Positions 39,875-51,868 of a stretch of DNA of 64,000 bases are shown piece by piece (positions within the stretch are counted from its first letter, which is position 1; each line of letters begins with the position of its first letter). The position numbers were made by a program, and so were the translations under genes. The notes below the pieces were generated by a model. It did no database searches and was not told where the DNA came from. It saw nothing but the letters and a program-made list of their open reading frames with translations. The stretch comes from Syngnathus acus (taxonomy: Eukaryota; Chordata; Actinopteri; Syngnathiformes; Syngnathidae): positions 1,798,001-1,862,000 of the forward strand of contig NC_051099.1 of NCBI RefSeq assembly GCF_901709675.1. Reading direction: 5' to 3'.

Positions 39875-41412
39875 CTGCAAAGAAACAAGGCGAAGGTTAA
39901 GACCTGGTCCTTGCATTTGAGAGAGGGGTCCTCTTCGCAATGTGACTTGACTTCTTTACAGCGTATTCTGAGGACCCCCTGCACTTTCTAAACAATGAGT
40001 AAGCGTCAAATCCGATTGTTCTGATGGCATATTTTCACGGGGATTCCTACACAAGCTGTCATTGATGTCCGCTGATGTTTTTCACTGTATGAATACAGTT
40101 CTAAACGATGAAAAAAAATCTCACCCTACAACAATGTTGCGGCGCAAACCTCCCTCTGGCTGTTTCTAACGCCTGATATTAATTCAATGTACGTTGGTCT
40201 CCCTTTTTCCCTGGCATCAAAAGAGCAGGCAGCGCCACGGAGCGGGACTTGCATGTAAAAGGACTCCCTAAGACTGGGATAAGATGGAAAATAAATAGGA
40301 AACGACTTCATCTTGTATCTTTTAGTCACAGTCCCTTCATTTCAACAGACGTTATTTGTGGATGGATTGCAAGAATTGTGAATGGTACTGCGTTTTGTTG
40401 AGCTGGCATCGTTTTTTGTGAATGAACGCTGCTTGACTGCACTGGCTGTTGCAAGCATGACTCAAAGCGCTGCAGTCATGACGATCTCTCTCGCTCTCTT
40501 TCTCGTTCTCTCTCTTTTTCTCTCTCTTTCTCTTTTTTAGCAGCCATGCATCCAATATCACGAGTCTAACAACCCGATATGCGTTGTTCTAATGACATTT
40601 ACGCCATTTCTAGTCCAGACGTAAAATAAAATCGTGCGGATGTGCACGTTTTTTCTTTTTGTTTTTTAGAGAATGTGCAAAATCCAGTTTGTCAAACCTG
40701 TTGTTGCACTGCTGGCACCGACACACGCTTGTGATCAAATCGGGATCATTATAAGCCGGAACTGTGCGCGCATGAGCTTTATGTGATTGCGTGCGTGCAC
40801 GCACGCACGCACGCACTCACCCCCCCACCAGATATGTGAATGGACTGAGTCATAAAAACCGGAGGCGGACGGCTCTGTCTCTCTATACTCAAATAGCGTG
40901 TTTGTATGGGCTTTGTAACACGTGATATATTCAAATTCACTCGGGCACGGATTAACCTTGATGGGAGGAAATGGCGCACGGCAGTTTTGAATGATGCCAG
41001 GTTGGGTTGCCAGATTCGGCGCTGCCGCGAAAAGCGATGCAAACAACGCATTTTTTTAATTTACCTGTCCCATTTTTTGTTTTTTTAAATTATTGTCATG
41101 CAGTTGGTGATGACTATTGTGGACATTGGTGTAAAAACGGGGGTAATTAACACCTGTCATATTTGGGTTAAAATGAGATTGCTGTCTGAAAAAGTGCACA
41201 AAATTGACCGTTTTCTGTCATTTCCCTGCACGTTTAGACGTCACAAGTTTGCCTTCCTCTGCCCTCAACTTTGCTTGGCGCTGGTTAAATATTGACTCCA
41301 AGTGCAAACACGAGTCGAGCTTGTTGCAAAATAGTTGCAATTTTCCCTCAGTGCAAGCGCAATGGTTATTTGATTGAATTAGAGACAGCCACGTTAAACC
41401 AAGCGTACTTAC
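39875..41412 (-). other. spry4: Probable spry4 first intron
   Basis: The interval lies between the acceptor at 39875-39876 and a consensus donor (GTAAGT on the minus strand at 41412-41407). It contains a CT-rich run at 40480-40540 and a GCAC/GTGC repeat at 40790-40815. I see no coding exon. A weaker donor near 41063 is an alternative. Confidence 0.4.
40790..40815 (+). repeat. GTGC/GCAC repeat, partly self-complementary
   Basis: Alternating GTGC then GCAC units form an imperfect palindrome in the probable first intron of spry4. Confidence 0.8.
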
Positions 41413-41625
41413 GGTGCTCTCAGGGTAAAAATGTCATCTCGTCGTTGCGCAACACGTCTATTATTCCCAATCGCTTGCGTGTGCCGAGTATAGCTCCAAT
41501 AGCAGTATTAAGTAGTCCAAATGGGTGTGTGTTCGGCAGGAGGGGGGGAGCAAGGACTAAAAATGTAAGGGGGAGAGAAAGGACGCGTTCTGTCGTTCTC
41601 TCCTCCGAGCCTGCTGGTGCGTAAA
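41413..41625 (-). other. spry4: Candidate non-coding first exon of spry4
   Basis: On the minus strand this sequence ends in GAGAGCACC followed by GTAAGTAC. Vertebrate SPRY4 genes begin with non-coding exons, and the purine-rich, CpG-containing sequence beyond 41560 suits a promoter. The start site is not determined. Confidence 0.35.
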
Positions 41626-41730
41626 AAGGCGACTGCGGTTGTGGACGCGCAGCTTCTGCATGTGATGTTGCAACCTCCTCGAGAGGAGAAAAAAAGGAAG
41701 AAGGGGAGGAGGAGAGGAGGGCTGGGCTGA

Positions 41731-41935
41731 GTTTTTATGAATGGGAGGGTTAGGGAGGAAGGGGGCAGGGGGAGAGTGCTGCGCAGATGCCTCGGTCGTT
41801 TTTTTTTTTGTGAATGGGAGGGACTGGAACTCGGGAGGTTACATTTTTATGAATGGGGAGGATTCCGAGTGGTGCTGCGCATGCGTCACGTCGAGTTTTT
41901 TTCTTTATGTGAATGGGGAGGAACGGTGAATGAGA
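41731..41935 (-). repeat. Degenerate tandem repeat upstream of spry4
   Basis: Four copies of a plus-strand TTTTT-n-TGAATGGGRGG unit occur with the TGAA core at 41738, 41811, 41850 and 41910. Two of the units also share GTGCTGCGCA (41777-41785 region and 41872-41881). Each unit contains a GGAA core or its complement. The array lies 100-300 bases beyond the candidate first exon of spry4. Confidence 0.6.
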
Positions 41936-42353
41936 CGAGAGAGAGAGAGAGGAAGAGTGTTTTTTTTTATCACAAGGGCAAAGTCAGGTCTGATTTCCAT
42001 AAACACCTTAATCCCGCAAATGTATCTCTATATGCATACAGATCGGACTTTGTTTTCTTCCTTACATTTGCAGTGATTATTGCCTCAATAGCAGTCATGA
42101 AAGACCATTATTTCTCTGCTCATGTGCTCCGTTGGAAGGATGTTTGGTTCGGTTGAATAATAATGCTACAACAATCCACAGTCTTAGTAAATTTGAGGGC
42201 CACCATTATAAAGACACACTTTTGCTTCCCGTGCAACAACATGAGGTGAATAGTGGGAAGAAAGACGCACATACAATGAGGAGATGGCTGCTAACCTTAT
42301 TAGAGTGTGTGTTGGTAGGGGGTAGGGTTTGTGTTGCTGCTGCTGGTGGTGGT

Positions 42354-42372
42354 GGGGGGGAGGGAGGGAGGG
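42354..42372 (+). other. G-quadruplex motif
   Basis: GGGGGGG-A-GGG-A-GGG-A-GGG meets the four-tract G-quadruplex rule with one-base loops. It lies about 120 bases before a long GT repeat. Confidence 0.7.
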
Positions 42373-42491
42373 CAAACCAGCATGAGGGCAGGCAGGATTC
42401 ACAAAAGGACAGGATGTTGTTGATTTGTACCGAAAGCACATGCAGGAAATGAGTGTGAATTTCCTTTCTCTTTGACATCCTAGTTTGGGCG

Positions 42492-42493
<2 letters not shown>

Positions 42494-42582
<89 letters not shown>
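42494..42582 (+). repeat. GT microsatellite, about 44 units
   Basis: An uninterrupted TG/GT tract of about 89 bases, the longest simple repeat in the window. Open frames through it (poly-Cys-Val or poly-Thr-His) are artefacts. Confidence 0.97.
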
Positions 42583-42587
<5 letters not shown>

Positions 42588-45500
42588 GGTGCCCCGAACC
42601 CCCCCCACCCCTTTGCTGCACCTCCCTTCCCGACGCCCTCCTTCTGATAGGGTCTTTTAACCAGTCTTTGGTTGCCCCTAATAAGGGTTTGCATACACCA
42701 CCATGACAATGACAACACCTCCAAATTGGGATAATTGCTTTTTGGACAAAGACACTTTGAAGGAGGAAGTGCATTATTTGTATCAGGTCTTGCATGGCAG
42801 TTGAAGGACAGAAGCAATCAACCCCCTGTTGAAAAGTCAAGTCTTGTTGATTTGTTTCTATGTAAATATTAATAATGCGGTGATGGTTGTTTCGACTTCA
42901 TTGATTTAATGAAGCAATTAAGGTTGTCATTCCATTACTGTTATTCTAAATGTATAATGGAAAGCTTTAAGTTTGTTATAGTTAGACTTAGATGACACCA
43001 AAAGTTTACACCGTACGTATATATCTTTTGGAATTTTGGCCAAAAAGTTCAACCTCGGGTTCTCTGGAGCAGAACAAAATCTCTTAAAGACATATGTTGT
43101 AGTTCGATACTTGCAGATGCAGCGTGTACACAGTAAACGTGACATCATTCAAGCAGCGCAGCTGCTTGTTGGACATGACTCGACATGGAGCGCTCGTTTC
43201 AGTGTTGATGTCTTGTTGGCGTGATCATCCAGGAGCACTATGCACGCACGGGGGAAAGGGCCTCTGTGTCTCTCCGGGCCCCATTCCGCGGCCCCCCTCA
43301 CCCCAAATTCCGTCCCTTCTCTTCCCATCCTATCCCATCCCAAGACACCCACCCTCCACCCCACCACTCCTTCCGGCCACATCTGCTCACCACGGCTGAG
43401 AGTCTCGGGGTCATAACGGACAGCTCCATCTGCTCCTGGAACATATTTTCTATGACATGGATTTTGCTCTCTAATTCAACTGAGGAATAAACATAACACT
43501 CCACCCAAATTGAACCACACAAATAGCAGTCTTTGTCAGCCTCACAAAACAATAAGCAGGTCATTTCCCCTGTGTGTGTCTGTGTGTTTGTGAGCACACA
43601 TTAGGTGACAGTGCTTTTAATGCAAATGAGCGCAATGGCCGCATCAAAAGCTTCCTGTGGCAGGTTCGGCCTTCCTTCTGCAATACGCATCTCTCGACCA
43701 TTAAATCTTTTGAAAGTGCATTTCACGCCATGTTGCTGTTTGTCAATCACCACAAAGAAACATCTGATGGGGCAGAATAGACAAGCTTGAGCACGGGGTT
43801 GCAAACTTTTGAAACGTCTCTCATAATGTTAATAGCAACTAAACAGGTCAACTTTTCTTATTTTTGATCAGTTCCAGTGTTTAGTTACCAGTGTGCTAGC
43901 GTGCCGATTAGCACTATCGCAATTGGCAGTTTCTCGGAATCTCGATTCCGCAGCCCTTTCAAATAAATCCCGCGAACTGTGCTCAGAAAAACAGTCATTT
44001 GAAATGGCAGTCCCGGTTTAAAGCACACTATGTTCCGCACAAAACTAGCAATTAAAAAAGACAGGCCCATTTTGAAGAAAAAAAAAACATTCGCCAATGC
44101 CACATGCGCAAACAAACACAAAAAAAGTTATTTACTGGCCCTGAGTTTGCAAGTTGGCTAACTTTGCTTCCTCTAAATATTTGCGTTGTACAGGGACATT
44201 TAGCAATGTGTTCTGCCTTCTCTTGGATGTTAATCTTATCTCTATTAGTTCCTGGGTCAGTTTCACTGATTATTCTACTATTCTATTTTATTCATTTGAT
44301 CTGAGAGCATCAATGTGGTTAAAATATTTCATATAAATGTCAAAAAATATTTTCTACATTTCTTTTCCTCCCCAAATATCACCACCTTGTTAAAGTAATG
44401 TCATATTTAGATTTCAAAATATATATGCTTATTTTTTGTTGCCTGGCATAACATTCCTATATAATTATTTTCATCTAATGTTTATTGTTTGTGACATGTT
44501 GTAACCGACATGAGCACACAGTGGGATTAAGCTAAAAGCAGCTCTGTAGTAAAGTCTTTCGTTTGCCCATTGTAAAAGAGGCGTATTTTGAGGCTAGGTA
44601 GCTTTAACTCCTCAAATATTGACTTCCTTCCTTTGCGGCCCGGCCCGCCTGCTCGGGAGGTGTGTTTGTGTGCTCTGGAGTTAGGCGAGGTGTGTAACGG
44701 GGGGTCTGAGTGTCCAAAGTCATCAAAATAAAAGAACTGCATGGCATTTGGCCCGCCCTGAATGCAACACAATGGGATTTTGTGCAGGGGAAGCGCTTAT
44801 AATTAGTCAAAGAAATACTCACTCGAATGATGATAGAAAAAAAATAATCTACAAAGTGCCCTTAAAGTTAAATGTTAAACCTTTTGCTTCTTAATTGAGT
44901 TCCTAACGGAAATCATTATTGTTTGATCTTGTTTGACGTCTGAGACCAAGAAACTAGAAATCCCTACTTTTGGGCCAACCACGACTCTTCCGGTTTCCTT
45001 ATATTGCCGCCATGATGGGAAAACATTGAAAGCCAAATATATGTTGACGGGGAAGAGGTGGGGGGCATTTTTAGTAAGTGTGTGGGTTTATATTTAGAAG
45101 GACATGAATCAGCCATCTTTTCACTTCACCGCCACTGTTTGTTTCCACACGCAGCCTGGATAGCCGTGACCGCTGAGGTCAGGCAGACTATATTTTCAAG
45201 TCTGTGACCTCCATGTTGACAAGCTTGTACCCGCCCGAAATGTTCTGACACACCAAAACGGTGTGTCGTCCTCAGCTGCCAATGTACTGCTTTCCCTGAC
45301 CCCTGAACTGCCGCAGTACTAACACTGCTAAAATAGCCACTTATTGATTTCAATTATATTTGTTCTCGCAAATAGCATTGTTTCGTAAGGACAGTAAAAA
45401 CTTGATGTACGTTATGATATATTGTGCTGAGCTATCACCACACAATTTTGTTTATCGGCATCAAGGAAGTCCTCGTGTTGTACAATACTATAATAGTCCA

Positions 45501-47063
45501 AAGTAATAAAAACACAGCGACATGGCAATACAAACCTAGCTCGAGCAGTGTAAATAATAGAAGTATTGTATTTGACGACAACACACGCACGCTCAAACAT
45601 ACATGTGTGTTGGCGAGGCGTCCATGTTTTCCACTGTCCAGCGTCCGGTTGATATTATGTTTAATTCAAGGCATGTAATTAGTGTGTAGCCAGGTCTGCT
45701 TCTGTCTGGATCACTACTAGTAAATTGTGTTTTTGTGTCTGGCTGTGTGTGTCTTTGTGTGCTTGTGTGAGTGTGTTTGTTGAGTTTGATGTTAGACAGC
45801 AACACCGGACGGGCTGCGGCCTGCGCTACTCGGAGCTTGAACCACACAAACACACGAACGCACGCACACACGCGGGAAGGGAAAATGAAAACACATTAGC
45901 GTTGGTTTGAGGCTTGTCATACATACAAGTACATAAATAGCAAAGTACAACCGCAAAGGCCGCAAAATACACGGTCAAACTAATAACCGTGCCAAACGAA
46001 GAATTTTCGAGCAAAAATGTCTTTATTGTGTGTTTGGGATTTTTTAAATTCGTCTATGCGTGTGTGTGACAAACTTGGAATGCTCAGAATGCCAGTGTCG
46101 CCGAGGGCCCGTGAGGCAACGGCCCTCGTGGCACGTCACGCTTTAGCGATGGGTTGCCCCCTAAGGGTCGGAGTGCAGTCGGGGTCTTGTCACTTCTCTG
46201 AAGAAAAGTTCAAGGGTCAACGTTCCTCCCCTTAGCCCCGGCTGGGGGGCTACTTCCCACTCAGACCGTGAAGTTGTGTGTGTGTGTGTGGGGGTCGCCT
46301 TTGAGCAAAACATTTTTAGATGAAAAGAACTGAAAGGGATTTTGAGTTGTTTGACGTGGCATGAGGTCATGTGCTAGCCTTCAAGGCGAACCTGATGCTT
46401 AAAAGTGACCCATTATCGACATAATTAAAAAACATTCAGTATCATTTGTTTATTTTGACATTAAACTTGAACTGGAAGAGTTTTTTTAGTTTTTGCTAAA
46501 ATGTTGAGGAGGCTTTTATACACAGAATACACACACATGCATACTACGTATATATGTGCATAGTGGACACAAGCTCAAATCAGAAAGGAAGAAATAGAGT
46601 CAGGCACACTCGAAGAGGGATGAGAGCTGCTGAGATGAGGACTGCCTGTTCGCACCACTAAACTAAGCAAAATAAGATTTGACTGCACGTGCGTTCATTC
46701 ATTCTGACACATCACAATAGGACAACGTGACTTGGGAGGAGGATGTGGCTCAAACGTGACTCCCGTGAGTCAGCGCCTCTTTTGTTGTGACCGACGATGA
46801 GGTGGCAAGTTTTCATACTGAGGGGGAAAAAAATCAAGCCCCAGGATATGAATCAGAATCTGATTCAGTATGCATAGAGGAGACAATAAACGACTCGTGG
46901 TTATTTTTACATGACAATACTCAACCGAGATGATTCATTTCAGCTCTTGGAGGTCAATTTGTGATGATTACTCTGTAGTCTGATGACGTTTATGTCGGTC
47001 CTCCATTCTATTCCTGAAAAGCATTTGTTATATTTCCCACTTCATAATATCCACGTGACTATG

Positions 47064-47076
47064 AATTAGGTACACC
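47064..47076 (+). repeat. Short copy of the ATTAGGTACACC motif
   Basis: GAATTAGGTACACC core only, without the GGACATTT lead-in. Confidence 0.3.
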
Positions 47077-49716
47077 AGCTTCAAATAATGACATCCTGTG
47101 TCAAAAATGTCGACTTTCCAAAAAGCTAATAATGCTCACCTGTCACTAATGCTGTCAAGGTATGAATTTACTGATGATCTATAGTTTCTTTTTCTAACCT
47201 GAAGCGTTGACATATGACCTCTCCTTTTCTCCATCTCACGTCCGCATCCACATTTTCTTTAATTGAGGCCCCCCGGATTTTTAGCAGATTAGCCTGGGCT
47301 TTTCCCAGGTGAACGTGTGCGTGCGTGTTGAAGCAGAGAGGGGAAGTGAACTCTTTGATCAGGCTAATGAGCTGCCACCTCTTCCTCCAGGGCCTGCAGG
47401 GTTGCACGGACACCTGAAAAAACACACACCGAGACCATGCGTTGGAGCGCCCACGCACAATGCGGCACACCCGCATCCTGCCGCCATTATCCCCCAGTCA
47501 CCCCCTGCCAGTCACCTCTATCCAAGTGTCAGTCACACCCTCACTTCACCTCCAGTGCCCCCACTGCTAGCTAAACCCTCACAATGGCCGAGCCACCCAC
47601 CTACTGTCGTGCCCCCCTGCCTATATCCCCTTTCTCACATGATGGTGCCAACCCTCGATTGCCAGGCCTTCATCTCGGTGCAATGAAGTCATACAAATGC
47701 AGGGTGGGAGGCGACCACCATGTCAAATTTCAATCTAAAAACATTTAAAAAAAAAAAAACCCTAAAGTTAAAACAAATTAAAAAAAAAACACTAAAACAC
47801 AGCAAGTTTTTTGTATACAAACAAAAAAAAAAACACTCCAGAAAACGAAAACAAATTGAATAAGAAAAAATGAATTCAAATGAAAATTATAAGCCTGATC
47901 CCAATCAACACGTTTAATTTTCTTCAGTATGTGATACTTTGTGGCCAAAATGTCAATAATGAAAGTGTCATAGAGCAATTTAACTTTACTGCCTTTACCT
48001 TTCAATCACAACCCCTTATTGACATTTCACAACAGGAAGTGTTGCCTTTTGTGGAAGTGACAAAGTGTAACTCATCAGTGATTGGATGGAAACACATACA
48101 TGGTGACGAATGGCAAAAAAAAACCTCGAGTCTCTGCACAAAGGAGTTGTAAACAGTAGATAAGATAAAATAGTTGGTTCCTGTTTTCTTTCGCCTTTTA
48201 TCTGTCTATTTACTGAAATTTATTATTTAATTACTTGCTAGTCTAGTAGATCCTCATTTAATTGCTCAAAAATGGTCATAAAAAAACAACTTCATTTATT
48301 CTGGTTTTATAAGAAAGGTGATGCTTCAAGCATACAATTCTTTTCTAATGCATTATTTTAAGATTGATTTTTGTATCCGTTTAGTTCAGTCAGTAGTTGA
48401 TTTGCTTTTGGAGTCTATGAGTCTTTGTGTTTTTCTTGATGACTTCACATCAACACTATGGTAGCATGATGCTACCACTATGCCGCAATTGCTTCCAGTC
48501 CATTTCTGGTTCTATGACATTCTTCCTTTTTGCCATCATTGGTATTGATGTTGTCACACCCACAAAAAAGCCTCAGAAAAAGCATTACACTTGATTTACT
48601 GCATGTAGATGTTTACTAAGTAGTGGACGTCCTGTCTGGAAAGCATCACCCCGCCCGCCCGCCCGGCCCACCACCCCCGCCAATCACTGACAAACTCTCC
48701 AATATGTCCCTTGCATGCAAGGCCGCATCACACTCATCTGCATCATTTCAATAGCTTGTTATCACAGATGTCTCCATGTTATTTATAGCTGTCGAGTGGA
48801 ACAACACACTCTCATAAGCATGTCACTGGAAAGCCAACCCGCCCAAAAAGTATCAGAGGTGGAAGAAGAAATGTGTGATGATCCCAATAGAAGCAGAAAT
48901 TTAGAAAAGTCCAGCAAAAAGTCAGGCTATTGAAGACAATATGAGCAATCCAATGAAACGTGTCTATATTTAAGTTTATGACTGTTTTCCAAATTTAGTA
49001 ATATGACTTTATTTGACTTTTAATATTGATTGATTATCTTCTCTTTAATGCACTGCATAAAAAAAATGGAACCACTTGGAAGGCAACCAGGAACGGCTTG
49101 TGTCCCACTTTGGAAGTTTTACTGTACTATGTTGATATTTTTCCCTTCACTCAACTAGCTCATACCATATTATAGCCTTGTGTGTTTGTGTTTGTGTATG
49201 TGTGTGTGTGCGTGTGCATTGGGGAATGGTGGTGTCTCAGCACGCACACAGGATGTTTTCACAGTGATCACTTTGGACAGGGTGATTTACATCCTCTGAG
49301 ACCGCGTTGAGAAGACACACACACACACACACGGATGACTTCCTACCATCACATCACTTCAAGCACATTACATTGACTTCCATTCATTTCCTGAAGCCTT
49401 AACTCTAATCCTCACCTTAACCCAAGTTGAACTCTACCTAATATCAGGGCCTTGTCCGCTCATTCAGGCACACACGCATGCACACTGGAACTTCAAAGTC
49501 CAAAAAAGTGGAAGTGGTGGCTGGCAAGAAAACTGGTTGATGATCAAACTGGTTTAGCAGGCCTTGTGATAATGTTTGTGTAGTGAGTTCGTCCCACGAG
49601 TGTGTTTCACATCCTCGAGCCAGACTGTGCTTCCGCTCGATTCTCCATGTGATGAGGCTGTTGGTCAAATGCTCCTGTCCAATTTCCACTTTGAAAATAG
49701 GAGCATATGAATTCAT

Positions 49717-49748
49717 GAGGATAAGCGGTGTGGATAATGGATGGATGT
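49717..49748 (-). repeat. Terminal fragment of a teleost interspersed repeat
   Basis: The minus strand reads CATCCATCCATTATCCACAC and then CGCTTATCCT, the same start as the repeat at 20412 in a less decayed form. Confidence 0.5.
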
Positions 49749-51699
49749 CGAAATGTCGCAAATGTTATCATTGACTATAGGAACATCAAACATTCATTTG
49801 TTCCGTCGTCTGTAAATTACTACCATACATTGATGTTCTCCATCACAGTTTAGACCCCCTTGATAGAACGTCCCCATTCTTCCCGTTGTTTTCTGGTGCA
49901 GGTGAAAAGGACCCTGGGAACAGTTGGATTCCTCTTTTCCAAGAGCGTCTCATTGCTCACAGTTCAAAACAGAACAAAGATCTTCTCTGTGTGGGAATGC
50001 TCGGGAGAAACCCAAGCCCCACTGTAATGGCCTCAATGTAACGAGTGAATCAACCGGATACGCATGTACTGTATACGTATGTACGTGGGAGATGAGACTC
50101 CCATTTGCTGGAGCCTAACTGTGAATTTATACCATTTTGTGGCTCCTCTTGGGTCCCGGTTAGTTTTGGTAAAAAAAAAAAGTGCTAAGGTTCTCCTCTT
50201 TGGAAAAGGTGCCATAACATCTCAAACCAGGATTGGCATCCACCTTGAAGTTGACCAATACCCAAAATGAGCTAACGTGGAATGTATTCAATATTTCTTT
50301 CTGATCTGAAGTTTGCACCAACTCTAATCCATAACACTCAGTTTGTTGGTAGTAATTCTTCACCATCATCGACATCGTTGAATGGTTGACTGACAGAAGG
50401 ACAGTAGAAGTAATTGCTGTAAACTCCGTTTCATAGACAGACAAAAGTACATCCGGGGGCCCAACAGTAGTCTGTTTGGAAGCTTGCTGGTCCTCCAGGA
50501 TGAAAAAGTAGCACAGGCAATGCGGTCTGGAATCGCTATTTTGCAACAGTGAAATAGCAGACTATGGTCTACAAGGAAAACGTGGAAGACACTAAGAGCG
50601 TCTACCTGCAATATATGATGCACTTTTATTATGGCAAGTTAACAAACTTGACTGGAAAGTGGTAGAGAATGACGGATGAGGATACTTCCTTCAAGAGAAA
50701 GGTTTTCTCATCACCTCTGGGTTTGGCAGGAGAGCGAGAAGTCAAAAGCCAGGCTGACTCCCAGCCAGCGTGTCAAAGCTTTGTATTCTTTCGTTACGAA
50801 CCCTCGCATCCCAGATCATGTGTTTGAAAGAAAGCAGATGTTTGGAGCAAAGCGGATTCATGGCTTCAACAGGTGGCCAGAGACATGCCTGTGCGTTTAT
50901 CACAGGGCGGGACGTAACAAACATATGGACCAAAACAGGATCCCTTGCCTTTAAGACTCGAGGCAAACTTCTCTCTTAAATACCAGAACATCTTATCGTT
51001 AACGGGTATCGTGCTACCGAAGGAACACCGCGTACTTTATCTACTCGAAAGATGCCGACCGTCTGAGAGGCAGCTCAGAACATCTGCCAACCTGACTCTG
51101 GCGACGGCCGAGAGGATGTTTGAAGCTCTTCTGCTGAAGTCATTAGTAGCTTTCTCGACACAAACGTTCCAGCTGGATCGTACGAGCGGCACAGGTCAAA
51201 AATCTGGAGTTTCAGATTGGGACGCAAAGATTTTGGGATCTTTATGGACAACCGTGACTTGTTACTGACGTGGTAGAGCAGCGACAGGAAGAAGCAATAC
51301 GTGAGCACAGTTCTCTCGTAACAATTTGACAGTCCATTGACAAAGAGAGACAATTAACAATCCTCTGACGAAAACGACACAAGTGGACACGCACACTCAG
51401 TTATTACATAAATTATGGAAGGTGCACTTCCTTCCATAAACATCAGCTTGAGTGCAGCAGGCTAAAGCCACAAACCCTTTTCCATAAAAGATTTACCTAA
51501 GGGAGAAATAGGCCCAAATTCCTGCACAGCAGCCAGACAGAGTTCACAGTTAGTTGTTGTATGTCTTTTTGGGTTGAGCGGCAAAATATCAGACAATCAA
51601 GTATTTCAAATAAATTGTGTCTGAAAATCTTTCACACAGTCCTTGGATGTATTCCATTTCCATCGTCTTGAACTGATCACTCCAGAGTTGCTGTGAGTT

Positions 51700-51868
51700 C
51701 ACGTTTATATTGCATTTTATTATTTATGGTTTGTGCCTTCTTGTTTTTGTTTTGTGTCGCCTACTTGTATGTCTCGTCACCGTGGGATGGAGGAAACGGA
51801 ATTTCGGTTTCTTTGTGTGTCTTGACATATGAAGGGATTGACAATAAAGCTGACTTTGACTTTGACTT
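51700..51868 (+). mobile_element. 3' end of a non-LTR retrotransposon
   Basis: Contains TCTCGTCACCGTGGGATGGA, GGAAACGGAATTTCGGTTTC, TTTGTGTGTCTTGACAT, then GACAATAAAG and a short TGACTT tail. This succession is that of a common teleost LINE 3' UTR with its (TGACTT)n end, recognised from memory. It is 5'-truncated, as is usual for LINE copies. Confidence 0.7.

Larger units (their letters stand above)
41936..51690. other. Gene desert to the right of spry4, first part
   Basis: No gene was supportable; the fgf1 exons expected from human synteny were looked for and not seen. Contents are a GA run (41938-41952), a G-quadruplex motif (42354-42372), the large GT microsatellite, an inverted repeat at 46102-46128, a motif-family copy at 47064-47076, A-rich runs (47740-47850) and a short teleost-repeat end at 49717-49748. 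Confidence 0.55.

Noticed and set aside
41737-42156. A 139-codon plus-strand frame upstream of spry4
   Set aside because: It runs through the degenerate tandem repeat and poly-T runs and shows no domain or codon structure.
42184-42840. Long minus-strand open frames of 200 or more codons through the GT tract
   Set aside because: They exist only because a dinucleotide repeat has no stops; the translation is poly-Thr-His flanked by low-complexity sequence.
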